From assembly GCA_024648655.1 (NCBI GenBank), contig JAGGDZ010000494.1, positions 1 to 15,924 on the forward strand: a DNA stretch of 15,924 nucleotides, given 5' to 3'. The notes beneath the pieces are model-generated. The model did not search any database. It saw nothing but the letters and a program-made list of their open reading frames with translations, and was not told the origin of the DNA. Position 1 is the stretch's first letter. The number at the start of each line of letters is the position of its first letter. The position numbers and the translations under genes are program-made. This DNA is from Chloroflexota bacterium. Lineage in GTDB: Bacteria; Chloroflexota; Dehalococcoidia; Lucifugimonadales; JADFKI01. Positions 1 through 6,423 of the stretch are shown piece by piece.

Positions 1-1349
1 TGATGACGGTGCGGCAGCTCTTCCGCAACGTGCCCGCTCGCCGCAAGTTCCTTCGAACTACGGCAACGGAGACGTCGCACATTCAGAACATGGTTACGCG
101 GTACGCGCTCGCCTATCCGGAGGTGCGATTTACTCTGAATACAGGCAGGTCTTCGCTGCTCACGCCCGGCTCCGGCAGCCTGCGCGAGACGATTGCTGCC
201 ATATATGGTCTGAATGTCGCGGAGAATATGCTGGACATAGCGGAGTACCATGAGCGCGCCGACCAACGAATCGTAACCGGTATGGTATGCCAGCCCGCCC
301 TCAGCAGGGCGAATCGCAGCTATGTGAACTTCTTCGTCAACCGCCGCTGGGTGCAGAGTCGCATGCTGGGCTACGCGCTGGAGCAGGCATATCATGGGTT
401 CATGAAGGAACGGCGCTATCCTATGGCGGTGGTTAACATCGCCATTGACTACGACCTGGTTGATGTGAATGTTCATCCATCCAAGACCGAGGTGCGCTTC
501 AGAAGTGGCGACAGAGTATTTTCTGCCGTACAGCAGGCAGTTCGCCACACGCTTACGGCGCACTCGCCCGTGCCTGAATTGCGCCGCACTGACGTAAATC
601 GACCGGCGTATCCGTACTCTTCCACGCGCGATGCGAGCCGGAACTTCTGGCCCATCGAGCCGTTCAACCCTTCGCCTGCCATTGCTTCAGACCGGAGCGG
701 CGAACATACCGCAGACTTGCAGGACGTCGCGGCGATACCCCGTACCGAAGATGCCGCCGGCTTCACGCATAAGCAGGCGCTGCCGATGCTGCGCGTCCTC
801 GGACAGGTGCAAAGTACCTACATTGCCGCTGAGGGACCTGATGGGATGTATCTCATCGACCAGCATGCGGCGCACGAGCGCGTAATGTTCGAGCGAATCA
901 AGGCTGGCGCAGCGGCGAGCGCACCACAATCACAGAGCCTGATGGAGCCGCTCACGGTCGAGTTGAACCCGGTGCAGCAGGAGCTAGCGCAGACTCATAG
1001 GCACATATTCGCCAATCTGGGCTTGATGGTAGAGCCATTTGGGGGCAATATCTATATTATCCGCGCTGTGCCCAGCGTTCTTACCGATATGGAGCCGGCT
1101 AGGGCGTTTGTTGATATGCTTGACGAGATGGCGCAGGGTGGAGAAGTAGAGTCTTGGAGCGACCGCGCCGCGTACTCGCTCGCCTGCCACTCCGCCATCC
1201 GTGCAGGCAAGGTGCTAACCCGCGAAGAGATGACGGCATTGACACGGGAGCTGGAGCAGTGCCAGCAGCCCCATACCTGCCCTCACGGACGCCCGACGAT
1301 AATTCACCTCAGCGGCAGCCGTCTGGAGCGCGAGTTCGGCAGGCGCTAG
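1..1349 (+). CDS. mutL: DNA mismatch repair protein MutL, C-terminal three quarters (5' end outside window)
   Basis: MutL couples mismatch recognition by MutS to strand incision. The reading frame is open at the window edge (first full codon at base 3). The first visible residues, V-R-Q-L-F-R-N-V-P-A-R-R-K-F-L, match the end of the GHKL ATPase domain, so roughly 130-140 N-terminal residues with the ATP-binding motifs lie upstream. Numbering from base 3, the transducer domain ends with DVNVHPSKTEVRF (154-166). After a variable linker (about 190-260) comes the dimerisation/endonuclease domain: DQHAAHERVMFE (286-297) fits the DQHA(X)2E(X)4E metal-binding motif, followed by ACHSA (394-398) and CPHGRP (426-431). 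These residues mark an incision-competent MutL, unlike that of E. coli, as expected in bacteria without MutH. The stop is TAG at 1347. An LLM gene follows 48 bases later on the same strand. Confidence 0.96.
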   Translation, partial: MTVRQLFRNVPARRKFLRTTATETSHIQNMVTRYALAYPEVRFTLNTGRSSLLTPGSGSLRETIAAIYGLNVAENMLDIAEYHERADQRIVTGMVCQPALSRANRSYVNFFVNRRWVQSRMLGYALEQAYHGFMKERRYPMAVVNIAIDYDLVDVNVHPSKTEVRFRSGDRVFSAVQQAVRHTLTAHSPVPELRRTDVNRPAYPYSSTRDASRNFWPIEPFNPSPAIASDRSGEHTADLQDVAAIPRTEDAAGFTHKQALPMLRVLGQVQSTYIAAEGPDGMYLIDQHAAHERVMFERIKAGAAASAPQSQSLMEPLTVELNPVQQELAQTHRHIFANLGLMVEPFGGNIYIIRAVPSVLTDMEPARAFVDMLDEMAQGGEVESWSDRAAYSLACHSAIRAGKVLTREEMTALTRELEQCQQPHTCPHGRPTIIHLSGSRLEREFGRR

Positions 1350-1363
1350 GAAACTGACATCAA
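1346..1363 (+). repeat. Partial copy of a dispersed intergenic repeat (copy A)
   Basis: The bases CTAGGAAACTGACATCAA begin inside the mutL stop codon. They match one end of copy B at 5348-5364 (reverse strand, CTAGGAACTGACATCAA) apart from one inserted A. The other half of the element is not clearly conserved here. In both places the element starts directly at or just after the TAG of the upstream gene. Confidence 0.4.
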
Positions 1364-1397
1364 TATAAGGGATGTAATGGGTTATAGAGGATTGAGC

Positions 1398-2405
1398 ATG
1401 AAATTCGGTATCTTCCTTGGAGTACAGATTTCGCCTGAAGAATCACTGGCGCGGCAGATTGAGGACAGCGCAGAGCAGGTGCGGGCGGCGCGCGAGGCGG
1501 GTTTCGACCTGATATGCACCGGGCAGCACTTCCTGTCCGCACCATATGCACAGCCTGCAACACTGCCGTTTCTCGCTCGCATGGCTGCCGAGGCGGGCGA
1601 TATGGAGGTCGCCGCCGCCGTCATCTTAGTTCCACTGCACAACCCCGTTGACATCGCGGAGAGCGTGGCGACGATGGACGCTATCTGCAACGGACGCTTC
1701 ATCTTCGGCGTCGGGATTGGCTACCGCGATGAGGAGTTTGCTGCGTTCGGCATCAAGTCCAACGAACGCGTTGGACGCCTGCGCGAGTCTCTTGAACTGA
1801 TTAAGATGCTCTGGACGGAAGAAGAGGTGGAATACAATGGCAAGTATTATCAACTGCCGAAGATAAAGCCCTCAACGCGTCCGGTGCGGAAGCCTCATCC
1901 GCCGATATGGGTAGCGGCGAACAACGATGTTGCCATTCGGCGCGCCGCCCGCTGGGGATATCCGTGGTTCATCAACCCACACGCCACGATGTCCACTATA
2001 GACCGTCAGATTGCCGTCTATAACGCCGAGATTGGCAGGGTAGGACAGCATGCCCCCGACGCTATGCCGATGTTCCGCGAGATGTATGTCGCTGAGGATA
2101 GGGCGACAGCATATGAGGAAAGCCGTCCATATCTTGAGAGCAAGTACGCCGCTTACGCCGCCTGGGGACAGGACAAGGCACTCCCTGGCGAGGAGAGCTT
2201 TAGAGTGCCCTTTGAAGACCTTGCGCGTGACCGCTTCCTGATAGGCTCGCCCGATGACATCGTGCGGGAGATACTTCGCTACCAGAACGATCTCGGTGCG
2301 AACTACTTCATTTTCCGCATGCAGTGGCCCGGCCTGCCGCAGGAGAAGGTTCTACGACAGTTGACGCTCCTTCGCGAGGAAGTTATTCCACGAATCAGGC
2401 AGTAG
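1398..2405 (+). CDS. LLM class flavin-dependent oxidoreductase (luciferase-like monooxygenase)
   Basis: This is a 335-residue protein of the bacterial luciferase-like TIM-barrel superfamily, which uses reduced FMN or F420 to oxidise organic substrates in the cytoplasm. Typical features are the N-terminal strand MKFGIFLGV, GRFIFGVGIGYRDEEF (99-114), the NERVGRLRESLELIKMLW helix (122-139), KPHPPIWVAAN (165-175) and IGSPDDIVREI (282-292). It has QHF (43-45) where the second LLM protein of this window has the LuxA-like EHHF, so the two probably have different substrates. The start at 1398 is preferred because AGAGGA lies 7 bases upstream and the protein then begins with the family's usual M-K-F-G. 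An in-frame ATG at 1377 would add seven uncharacteristic residues. The gene follows mutL by 48 bases and is followed after 2 bases by DUF2905, so cotranscription is likely. The substrate cannot be read from the sequence. Confidence 0.92.
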   Translation: MKFGIFLGVQISPEESLARQIEDSAEQVRAAREAGFDLICTGQHFLSAPYAQPATLPFLARMAAEAGDMEVAAAVILVPLHNPVDIAESVATMDAICNGRFIFGVGIGYRDEEFAAFGIKSNERVGRLRESLELIKMLWTEEEVEYNGKYYQLPKIKPSTRPVRKPHPPIWVAANNDVAIRRAARWGYPWFINPHATMSTIDRQIAVYNAEIGRVGQHAPDAMPMFREMYVAEDRATAYEESRPYLESKYAAYAAWGQDKALPGEESFRVPFEDLARDRFLIGSPDDIVREILRYQNDLGANYFIFRMQWPGLPQEKVLRQLTLLREEVIPRIRQ

Positions 2406-2407
2406 GT

Positions 2408-2629
2408 ATGGAAATCATCGGCAGAGCGCTGCTTTTGGTGGGGATCGCGCTCGGCATCGTGGGACTGTTGCTCATGCTCGGAGCCAAAATCCCACTTTTG
2501 GGCAAGTTGCCGGGCGATTTGATATTCAGGCGAAGCGAGTACACCTTCTACTTCCCGTTCACCACATCCATTGTCGTCAGTCTCTTGTTGACCGTCATCC
2601 TGAGCATAGCATTTCGGCTGTTCAGATAG
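2408..2629 (+). CDS. DUF2905 family small membrane protein
   Basis: This 73-residue protein has two hydrophobic segments (about residues 4-25 and 50-70) on either side of a conserved central stretch, GKLPGDLIFRRSEYTFYFPF (35-54). The K-L-P-G-D and Y-F-P-x-T-T-S signatures are those of the DUF2905 family, found in many bacteria and without an assigned function. Two transmembrane helices joined by a short loop are predicted by eye. The ATG at 2408 lies 2 bases after the LLM stop codon, which suggests translational coupling. The frame stays open further upstream inside the LLM gene, but starting there would add 28 non-family residues. It converges with the beta-propeller gene on the other strand. 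Confidence 0.88.
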   Translation: MEIIGRALLLVGIALGIVGLLLMLGAKIPLLGKLPGDLIFRRSEYTFYFPFTTSIVVSLLLTVILSIAFRLFR

Positions 2630-2643
2630 GCTGAAAAAGCCTA
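2627..2643. terminator. Stem-loop between convergent genes, built from both stop codons
   Basis: TAGGCT (2627-2632) and AGCCTA (2638-2643) form a perfect 6-bp inverted repeat around a GAAAA loop. The outer three bases of each arm are the TAG stop codons of the DUF2905 gene (plus) and the beta-propeller gene (minus). It could act as a small two-way terminator or 3'-end stabiliser. There is no T-run, so classical rho-independent termination is uncertain. Confidence 0.35.
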
Positions 2644-3774
2644 GAACTTCGCAACCTCGACCGAATTGATAGGCGGCAGATTGTCGATCATTAGCTCCCA
2701 GCTGTCGCCTTCATCGCGGCTGTAGAATATCTGGCCGTTAGTCGTGCCGACATAGACTCCGCAAGGGTTGAGCGAGTCAGTCGCCATTCCCTCTCGCATG
2801 CTGTGTAGATAGGCGTTCTTTTGCGGCAGCCCGTTGGTGAGCGCTTTCCAATTAGAGCCACCATTGCGACTTCGGAATACACGGAACTTGTTGCCGCTCA
2901 CAATGCGGAAGTCGCCGCCCACTTCGCCTTCTCTGATAGCGTTGTCCTCGGGCAGCACGTACAGAGTCTTCGGGTCGTGTGGGTGTAGAGTGAGCGCAAG
3001 CCCGAAGCGCGAAGGCAGCCCTTCGGTGATGTCCACCCAGCTTTGACCGCCGTTATCGCTTCGATAAGTGCCACAGTGGTTCTGCTGGTACAGTATGCCT
3101 TCGCCGGCCGGATGCGCCAGCAGCTTATGGGGACACTGTCCGAACTCGAGGTCCTGTGCGTCCGGAATGAAATCTGCGCGCACGTTCTTATTCTGAGGCT
3201 GCCAGCTCTCGCCGCCGTCGGTAGTGCCATATACGCCGGCAGCTGAAATGCCAACCCACATGCGCGCCGGGTTGCGCTCGTCCAGTGCAATGCTGTGCAG
3301 GCATAGGCCTCCCATGCCCGGAAACCAGTGCTCGCTCGTGGGATGATCGGCGATGCTGCGTATCTCCTGCCAGTTCATGCCGCCGTCATCGCTTCTGAAC
3401 AGCGACGCGGGGTCAACTCCTGCATACAGCACTCCCGGCTCGCTTGCGCGCGCAGGCTTGATGTGCCATATTCTGTTGAGCGTCTTGCCGGCACGGTCCG
3501 CGAACTTGGGCGGCGTTTCCGAGGTCAGCCAATTCTCTCCGAGATCGTGGCTGATGTGAATCTCCGCTCCCCAGATCATGTAGTTCACGGCTGCGTAAAC
3601 CGTGCCGCCGTTGCGGGCGTCCTGCACGAAGTGGTACACATCTCCGCCGCGACAGTGAACTTCCGACAGATTCCACTTCTTGCGCTCCGAGCTGCTTGAT
3701 AGCACGAATGCTCCCTTGCGGGTGCCCACAAGAAGAGCGACCGCAGGTTTTGATACACCGTTGGGATACGACAT
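2641..3774 (-). CDS. Beta-propeller protein with six Asp-box (BNR) repeats, sialidase/VPS10-like fold
   Basis: The 377-residue protein carries six Asp-box motifs (S/T-x-D/N-x-G-x-x-W) at regular spacing: SHDLGENW (75-82), SDDGGMNW (128-135), TTDGGESW (184-191), SDNGGQSW (239-246), SRNGGSNW (302-309) and SRDEGDSW (352-359). This marks a six-bladed propeller of the sialidase / WD40-YVTN-BNR-like superfamily, often annotated as exo-alpha-sialidase or glycosyl hydrolase. No signal peptide or membrane segment is visible, so a cytoplasmic location is likely. I see no sialidase arginine triad that would support enzymatic activity, so the sugar-hydrolase name is not secure. The ATG at 3774 is chosen because GAGG sits 6 bases upstream; a GTG at 3786 is the alternative. 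The gene lies 92 bases downstream of ppk2 on the same strand. Confidence 0.87.
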   Translation of the reverse strand: MSYPNGVSKPAVALLVGTRKGAFVLSSSSERKKWNLSEVHCRGGDVYHFVQDARNGGTVYAAVNYMIWGAEIHISHDLGENWLTSETPPKFADRAGKTLNRIWHIKPARASEPGVLYAGVDPASLFRSDDGGMNWQEIRSIADHPTSEHWFPGMGGLCLHSIALDERNPARMWVGISAAGVYGTTDGGESWQPQNKNVRADFIPDAQDLEFGQCPHKLLAHPAGEGILYQQNHCGTYRSDNGGQSWVDITEGLPSRFGLALTLHPHDPKTLYVLPEDNAIREGEVGGDFRIVSGNKFRVFRSRNGGSNWKALTNGLPQKNAYLHSMREGMATDSLNPCGVYVGTTNGQIFYSRDEGDSWELMIDNLPPINSVEVAKF

Positions 3775-3866
3775 CGCCAACCTCACTTTCTCTGTGAACA
3801 GACTCCGTATCTATTCCAAAACGAAAGTGGGGTTGGCGTCAAGCGAGCTTGTGGCGCGATTTCCCT

Positions 3867-4823
3867 TTATACCATAGGCGCGCCCGCCGTATAGACCTCG
3901 TGCGAGTAGGCAACTATGGAAGGATCCGGCTCGTAGGCAACCGCAGAGTCCTTGCCCTTGTAGTCCATCACATGCGCGACGTGGCGCATGGCGTTGATGC
4001 GCGCCCTCTTCTTGTCGTCCGACTTGATGATGGTCCACGGGGCGACCTCGAAGTTGGTCAATAGGAACATCGCCTCCTTCGCCTCGGTGTACTCCGGCCA
4101 CTTGTCTATCGACCTCATATCAACGGGGCTTACCTTCCACTGCTTGAGCGGATCGCTTGCGCGTTCATTGAACCGCTTGAGCTGTTCCTTCTGACTGACG
4201 GAGAAATAGAGCTTGATAAGCTTGATGCCGCTGTCCACTATCATGCGCTCCAGCATAGGCACATGACGCATGAACAGCCTGTAGTCTGGATCTGAGGAGA
4301 AGCCCATCACGCGCTCCACTCCCGCGCGGTTGTACCACGAGCGGTCGAAGAGCACAATCTCGCCCGACGTCGGGAAATGGCGGATGTAGCGTTGGAAGTA
4401 CCACTGGCCCAACTCCACTTCCGACGGCTTGTCCAAGGCGACCACTCGCGCCGTGCGCGGGTTCCAGTGCTCCATGAATCGCCTGATTGTGCCGCCCTTG
4501 CCCGCCGCGTCTCGCCCCTCGAACAGGATTATCGCCCTGTCGCCCGTCTCCCTCATAGAGTTCTGAAGCTTCATAAGCTCTATCTGAAGAGCCTGCTTCT
4601 GAGATTCGTACTCCCGCCTTGGCATGCGCTCGGCGTATGGGTAGATGTTCTCCCTGAAGTATCTGGCACGGTCGTAAGGCGCTATGCCTATAGGATCGTC
4701 AAGCGGTTCGGAATCCGGAATGTAATCCCCACCCGGGACGACGGCCGCGTCCATCATGTCCCTGTTGAGATCGACCGTTGTACGATTATGGGAATTGTTC
4801 CGGTGCGTCTGTTTTTCTGTCAT
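3867..4823 (-). CDS. ppk2: Polyphosphate kinase 2 family protein (PPK2)
   Basis: PPK2 enzymes transfer phosphate between polyphosphate and nucleotides, either to make NTP/NDP from stored polyphosphate or the reverse. The 318-residue protein has the Walker A loop in FEGRDAAGKGG (101-111), the Walker B region IVLFDRSWYNRAGVE (156-170, Asp160) and the basic lid region KRFNERASDPLKQWK (216-230). These are standard for one-domain PPK2. Residues 1-50 are an Asn/Asp-rich, apparently flexible extension. The length and single kinase domain fit class I enzymes (ADP/GDP as acceptors), but class is not settled by eye. The ATG at 4823 has GTAGGTGAG immediately upstream; a TTG at 4838 is less likely. A good promoter lies at 4865-4893, so the gene can be transcribed independently of the ABM gene upstream. 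Confidence 0.95.
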   Translation of the reverse strand: MTEKQTHRNNSHNRTTVDLNRDMMDAAVVPGGDYIPDSEPLDDPIGIAPYDRARYFRENIYPYAERMPRREYESQKQALQIELMKLQNSMRETGDRAIILFEGRDAAGKGGTIRRFMEHWNPRTARVVALDKPSEVELGQWYFQRYIRHFPTSGEIVLFDRSWYNRAGVERVMGFSSDPDYRLFMRHVPMLERMIVDSGIKLIKLYFSVSQKEQLKRFNERASDPLKQWKVSPVDMRSIDKWPEYTEAKEAMFLLTNFEVAPWTIIKSDDKKRARINAMRHVAHVMDYKGKDSAVAYEPDPSIVAYSHEVYTAGAPMV

Positions 4824-4864
4824 ATTCTCACCTACCAATGCTTTGGCGCACCGTCTCTAACGAC

Positions 4865-4893
4865 AATATACGCTTTGACGCGAATAACCGCAA
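4865..4893 (-). promoter_or_regulatory. Predicted sigma-70-type promoter of ppk2
   Basis: Reading the minus strand, TTGCGG (4893-4888) is followed by a 17-base spacer and TATATT (4870-4865). This gives a leader of about 35 bases before the ppk2 ATG at 4823. Optimal spacing and a near-consensus -10 support it; there is no experimental evidence. Confidence 0.55.
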
Positions 4894-4936
4894 TCCTCAT
4901 CAGACGCGTGGGCTGAATGTGGACGGCAATAGCCTG

Positions 4937-5278
4937 CTACCAGTTCAGCAAGCCCGGCTTCTGTGCTCGCCAGCCGTCGTCGGACGGGAATACCGTGTTC
5001 ATCGGAACAGCCTGTGTGTCGCCATCAAACCAGTCCTGTACAGTCTCTCGCCATTTCTTGTAGTGAGGCGCGTTGCGATGTGCGGTCATATGCGCTTCCT
5101 CGTCCTCATACACTTCGTACAGGTAGAACTTGTTCGGGTCGGTCTTGTCCTCCAGAATGTCGAAGCGGAAGCAGCCCGGCTCATCTCTCACGCTTCCCTG
5201 GCTGTCCCCCAGACTCGCCTCCTTAAACTGCTCGCGGAATCCCGGCTTTATCTTGATGGTCACGAATATCGCATGCAT
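4937..5278 (-). CDS. Antibiotic biosynthesis monooxygenase (ABM) domain protein, quinol monooxygenase-like
   Basis: This 113-residue single-domain protein has a dimeric ferredoxin-like ABM fold pattern. The first strand is HAIFVTIKIKPG (2-13), with a helix after it containing FREQFKEAS. Then come GCFRFDILEDKTDPNKFYLY (35-54, the typical G-C-x-x-F-D strand pair), EVYEDEEAHMTAH and a C-terminal H-Y-K-K-W helix. Family members are cofactor-free monooxygenases acting on quinols or small aromatic compounds, or LsrG-like isomerases; the substrate is unknown here. AAGGAG lies 6 bases before the ATG at 5278. It has its own predicted promoter (5310-5338) and sits 87 bases downstream of an LLM monooxygenase gene on the same strand, which hints at related oxidative chemistry but does not prove it. 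Confidence 0.88.
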   Translation of the reverse strand: MHAIFVTIKIKPGFREQFKEASLGDSQGSVRDEPGCFRFDILEDKTDPNKFYLYEVYEDEEAHMTAHRNAPHYKKWRETVQDWFDGDTQAVPMNTVFPSDDGWRAQKPGLLNW

Positions 5279-5309
5279 GTATCTCTCCTTTGCTCAGCGT
5301 ATAAACCGC

Positions 5310-5338
5310 ATTATATTTCTGCCGCTCCATCCTGTCTA
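5310..5338 (-). promoter_or_regulatory. Predicted promoter of the ABM gene, -35 box inside a repeat element
   Basis: On the minus strand TAGACA (5338-5333, five of six bases of the -35 consensus), a 17-base spacer and a perfect TATAAT (5315-5310) are present, predicting a start about 25 bases before the ATG at 5278. The -35 hexamer is part of the dispersed repeat copy B. Confidence 0.6.
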
Positions 5339-5364
5339 TCCTGTCCGTTGATGTCAGTTCCTAG
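5327..5364 (-). repeat. Dispersed intergenic repeat, fullest copy (copy B)
   Basis: Read on the minus strand, the element begins with CTAGGAACTGACATCAA (5364-5348) and continues CG, then GACAGGATAGACAGGATGG (5345-5327). It contains a short internal repetition, ACAGGAT(A)G. It fills much of the gap between the LLM and ABM genes. Copy C at 12964-12993 shares most of the second half, and copy A at 1346-1363 shares the first half. Confidence 0.5.
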
Positions 5365-5365
5365 A

Positions 5366-6400
5366 CTATGTGAAGCGCGGCATTATGCAATCAGCGAATA
5401 TCCGCATGCTGTTTTCGGTCTGCTGCCAGGTCATCTCTCCAATCCTGAACTGAATCATGACTCCTCCCACTCCAACGTCGTCAAGCTCAGCAACAACCTC
5501 CGCTACAGTTTCCGGCGCCCCGTACACGAGGTCATCTTCAGGGCCGGCGTCCGAGTTTGCATAGATAGCTTCTACCTCGATCTGCTCAGAGGCGGTGTTC
5601 ATCCTTTCGCGACCACCTGTTATGTGCTGCATGCTGGCTGCGTATGCTGGACGCGCAATTTCTGCTGCCTCCGCGTCCGTTTCGGCAACCACGCCGTTGA
5701 ACCATATCCAGCAATTGCCTGTGGCGCGGGCGACGGCGTCGTCACCGAATCCGGCGTCCGACATTGCACTGCGGTACAGGTCGAACATGCGCCTTATATT
5801 GCCCAGCGGTTGCATCGATAGCATGAACGGCCTTCCCTGACGCGCCATCTGCAGCAGCGAGTTCTCGCTTGCTATCGCTCGTATCAGCGGCGGGTGCGGC
5901 TTCTGAACGACCTTCGGACGCAGCATCGGAATCTCCACATTCCAGTGCTTCCCTTTGTGATGATAACGCTCGCCCGACCATGCCCTCACCAGAATCCGCT
6001 CCGCTTCAACCAGCCGTGATTGCGCTTCTCCGTACTTCACGCCGTAACCTCGGTATTCGTATCGATTGAAAGCCGATCCTCTCGCCGTGCCGACCATGAT
6101 ACGCCCGCCGCTCAGATTGTCCAGAAGCGCAATCTGCTCTGCGAGCCTTACAGGATGATGAAATGCAGTCTGCACGGCGGAAAAGCCCACGCGAACATTG
6201 TTAGTGCGGGCGACTACCGCACCCCCGAAAGCCATCGGGTCTGCGTAAGTGCATACGCCGTCGAAATGATGCTCGCCAAGCCAGACAGAATGGTAGCCCA
6301 GCCGGTCCGCAAGCTCAGTCTCCGCCAGCGCCTCGTTCACTACGGTGTAATCTGTATCGGGTGTTCTGCTCTCCGGGAATAGGAAATCTCCGAATTTCAT
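5366..6400 (-). CDS. LLM class flavin-dependent oxidoreductase, LuxA-like (EHH type)
   Basis: This 344-residue luciferase-like monooxygenase starts MKFGDFLFPE and carries SVWLGEHHF (38-46). Its EHH matches the conserved His pair near the active site of the luciferase alpha subunit. Further family segments are TNNVRVG (66-72), HHPVRLAEQIALLDNLSGGR (81-100), the GTARGS loop (104-109) and KPHPPLIRAIAS (167-178). It probably oxidises an aldehyde, alkane or other organic substrate with reduced flavin supplied by a reductase that is not in this window. AGGAG lies 5 bases before the ATG at 6400. The start is 23 bases after the recQ stop on the same strand, so transcription with recQ is likely, although a functional link between the two is not obvious. 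Confidence 0.93.
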   Translation of the reverse strand: MKFGDFLFPESRTPDTDYTVVNEALAETELADRLGYHSVWLGEHHFDGVCTYADPMAFGGAVVARTNNVRVGFSAVQTAFHHPVRLAEQIALLDNLSGGRIMVGTARGSAFNRYEYRGYGVKYGEAQSRLVEAERILVRAWSGERYHHKGKHWNVEIPMLRPKVVQKPHPPLIRAIASENSLLQMARQGRPFMLSMQPLGNIRRMFDLYRSAMSDAGFGDDAVARATGNCWIWFNGVVAETDAEAAEIARPAYAASMQHITGGRERMNTASEQIEVEAIYANSDAGPEDDLVYGAPETVAEVVAELDDVGVGGVMIQFRIGEMTWQQTENSMRIFADCIMPRFT

Positions 6401-6423
6401 GAACTCTCCTGAGTTAACATACG

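Noticed and set aside
4377..5821. Long plus-strand open frames (179 and 347 codons) across the ppk2-ABM-LLM region
   Set aside because: They run antisense to three well-recognised genes, have no family resemblance, and arise from the codon use of the minus-strand genes.
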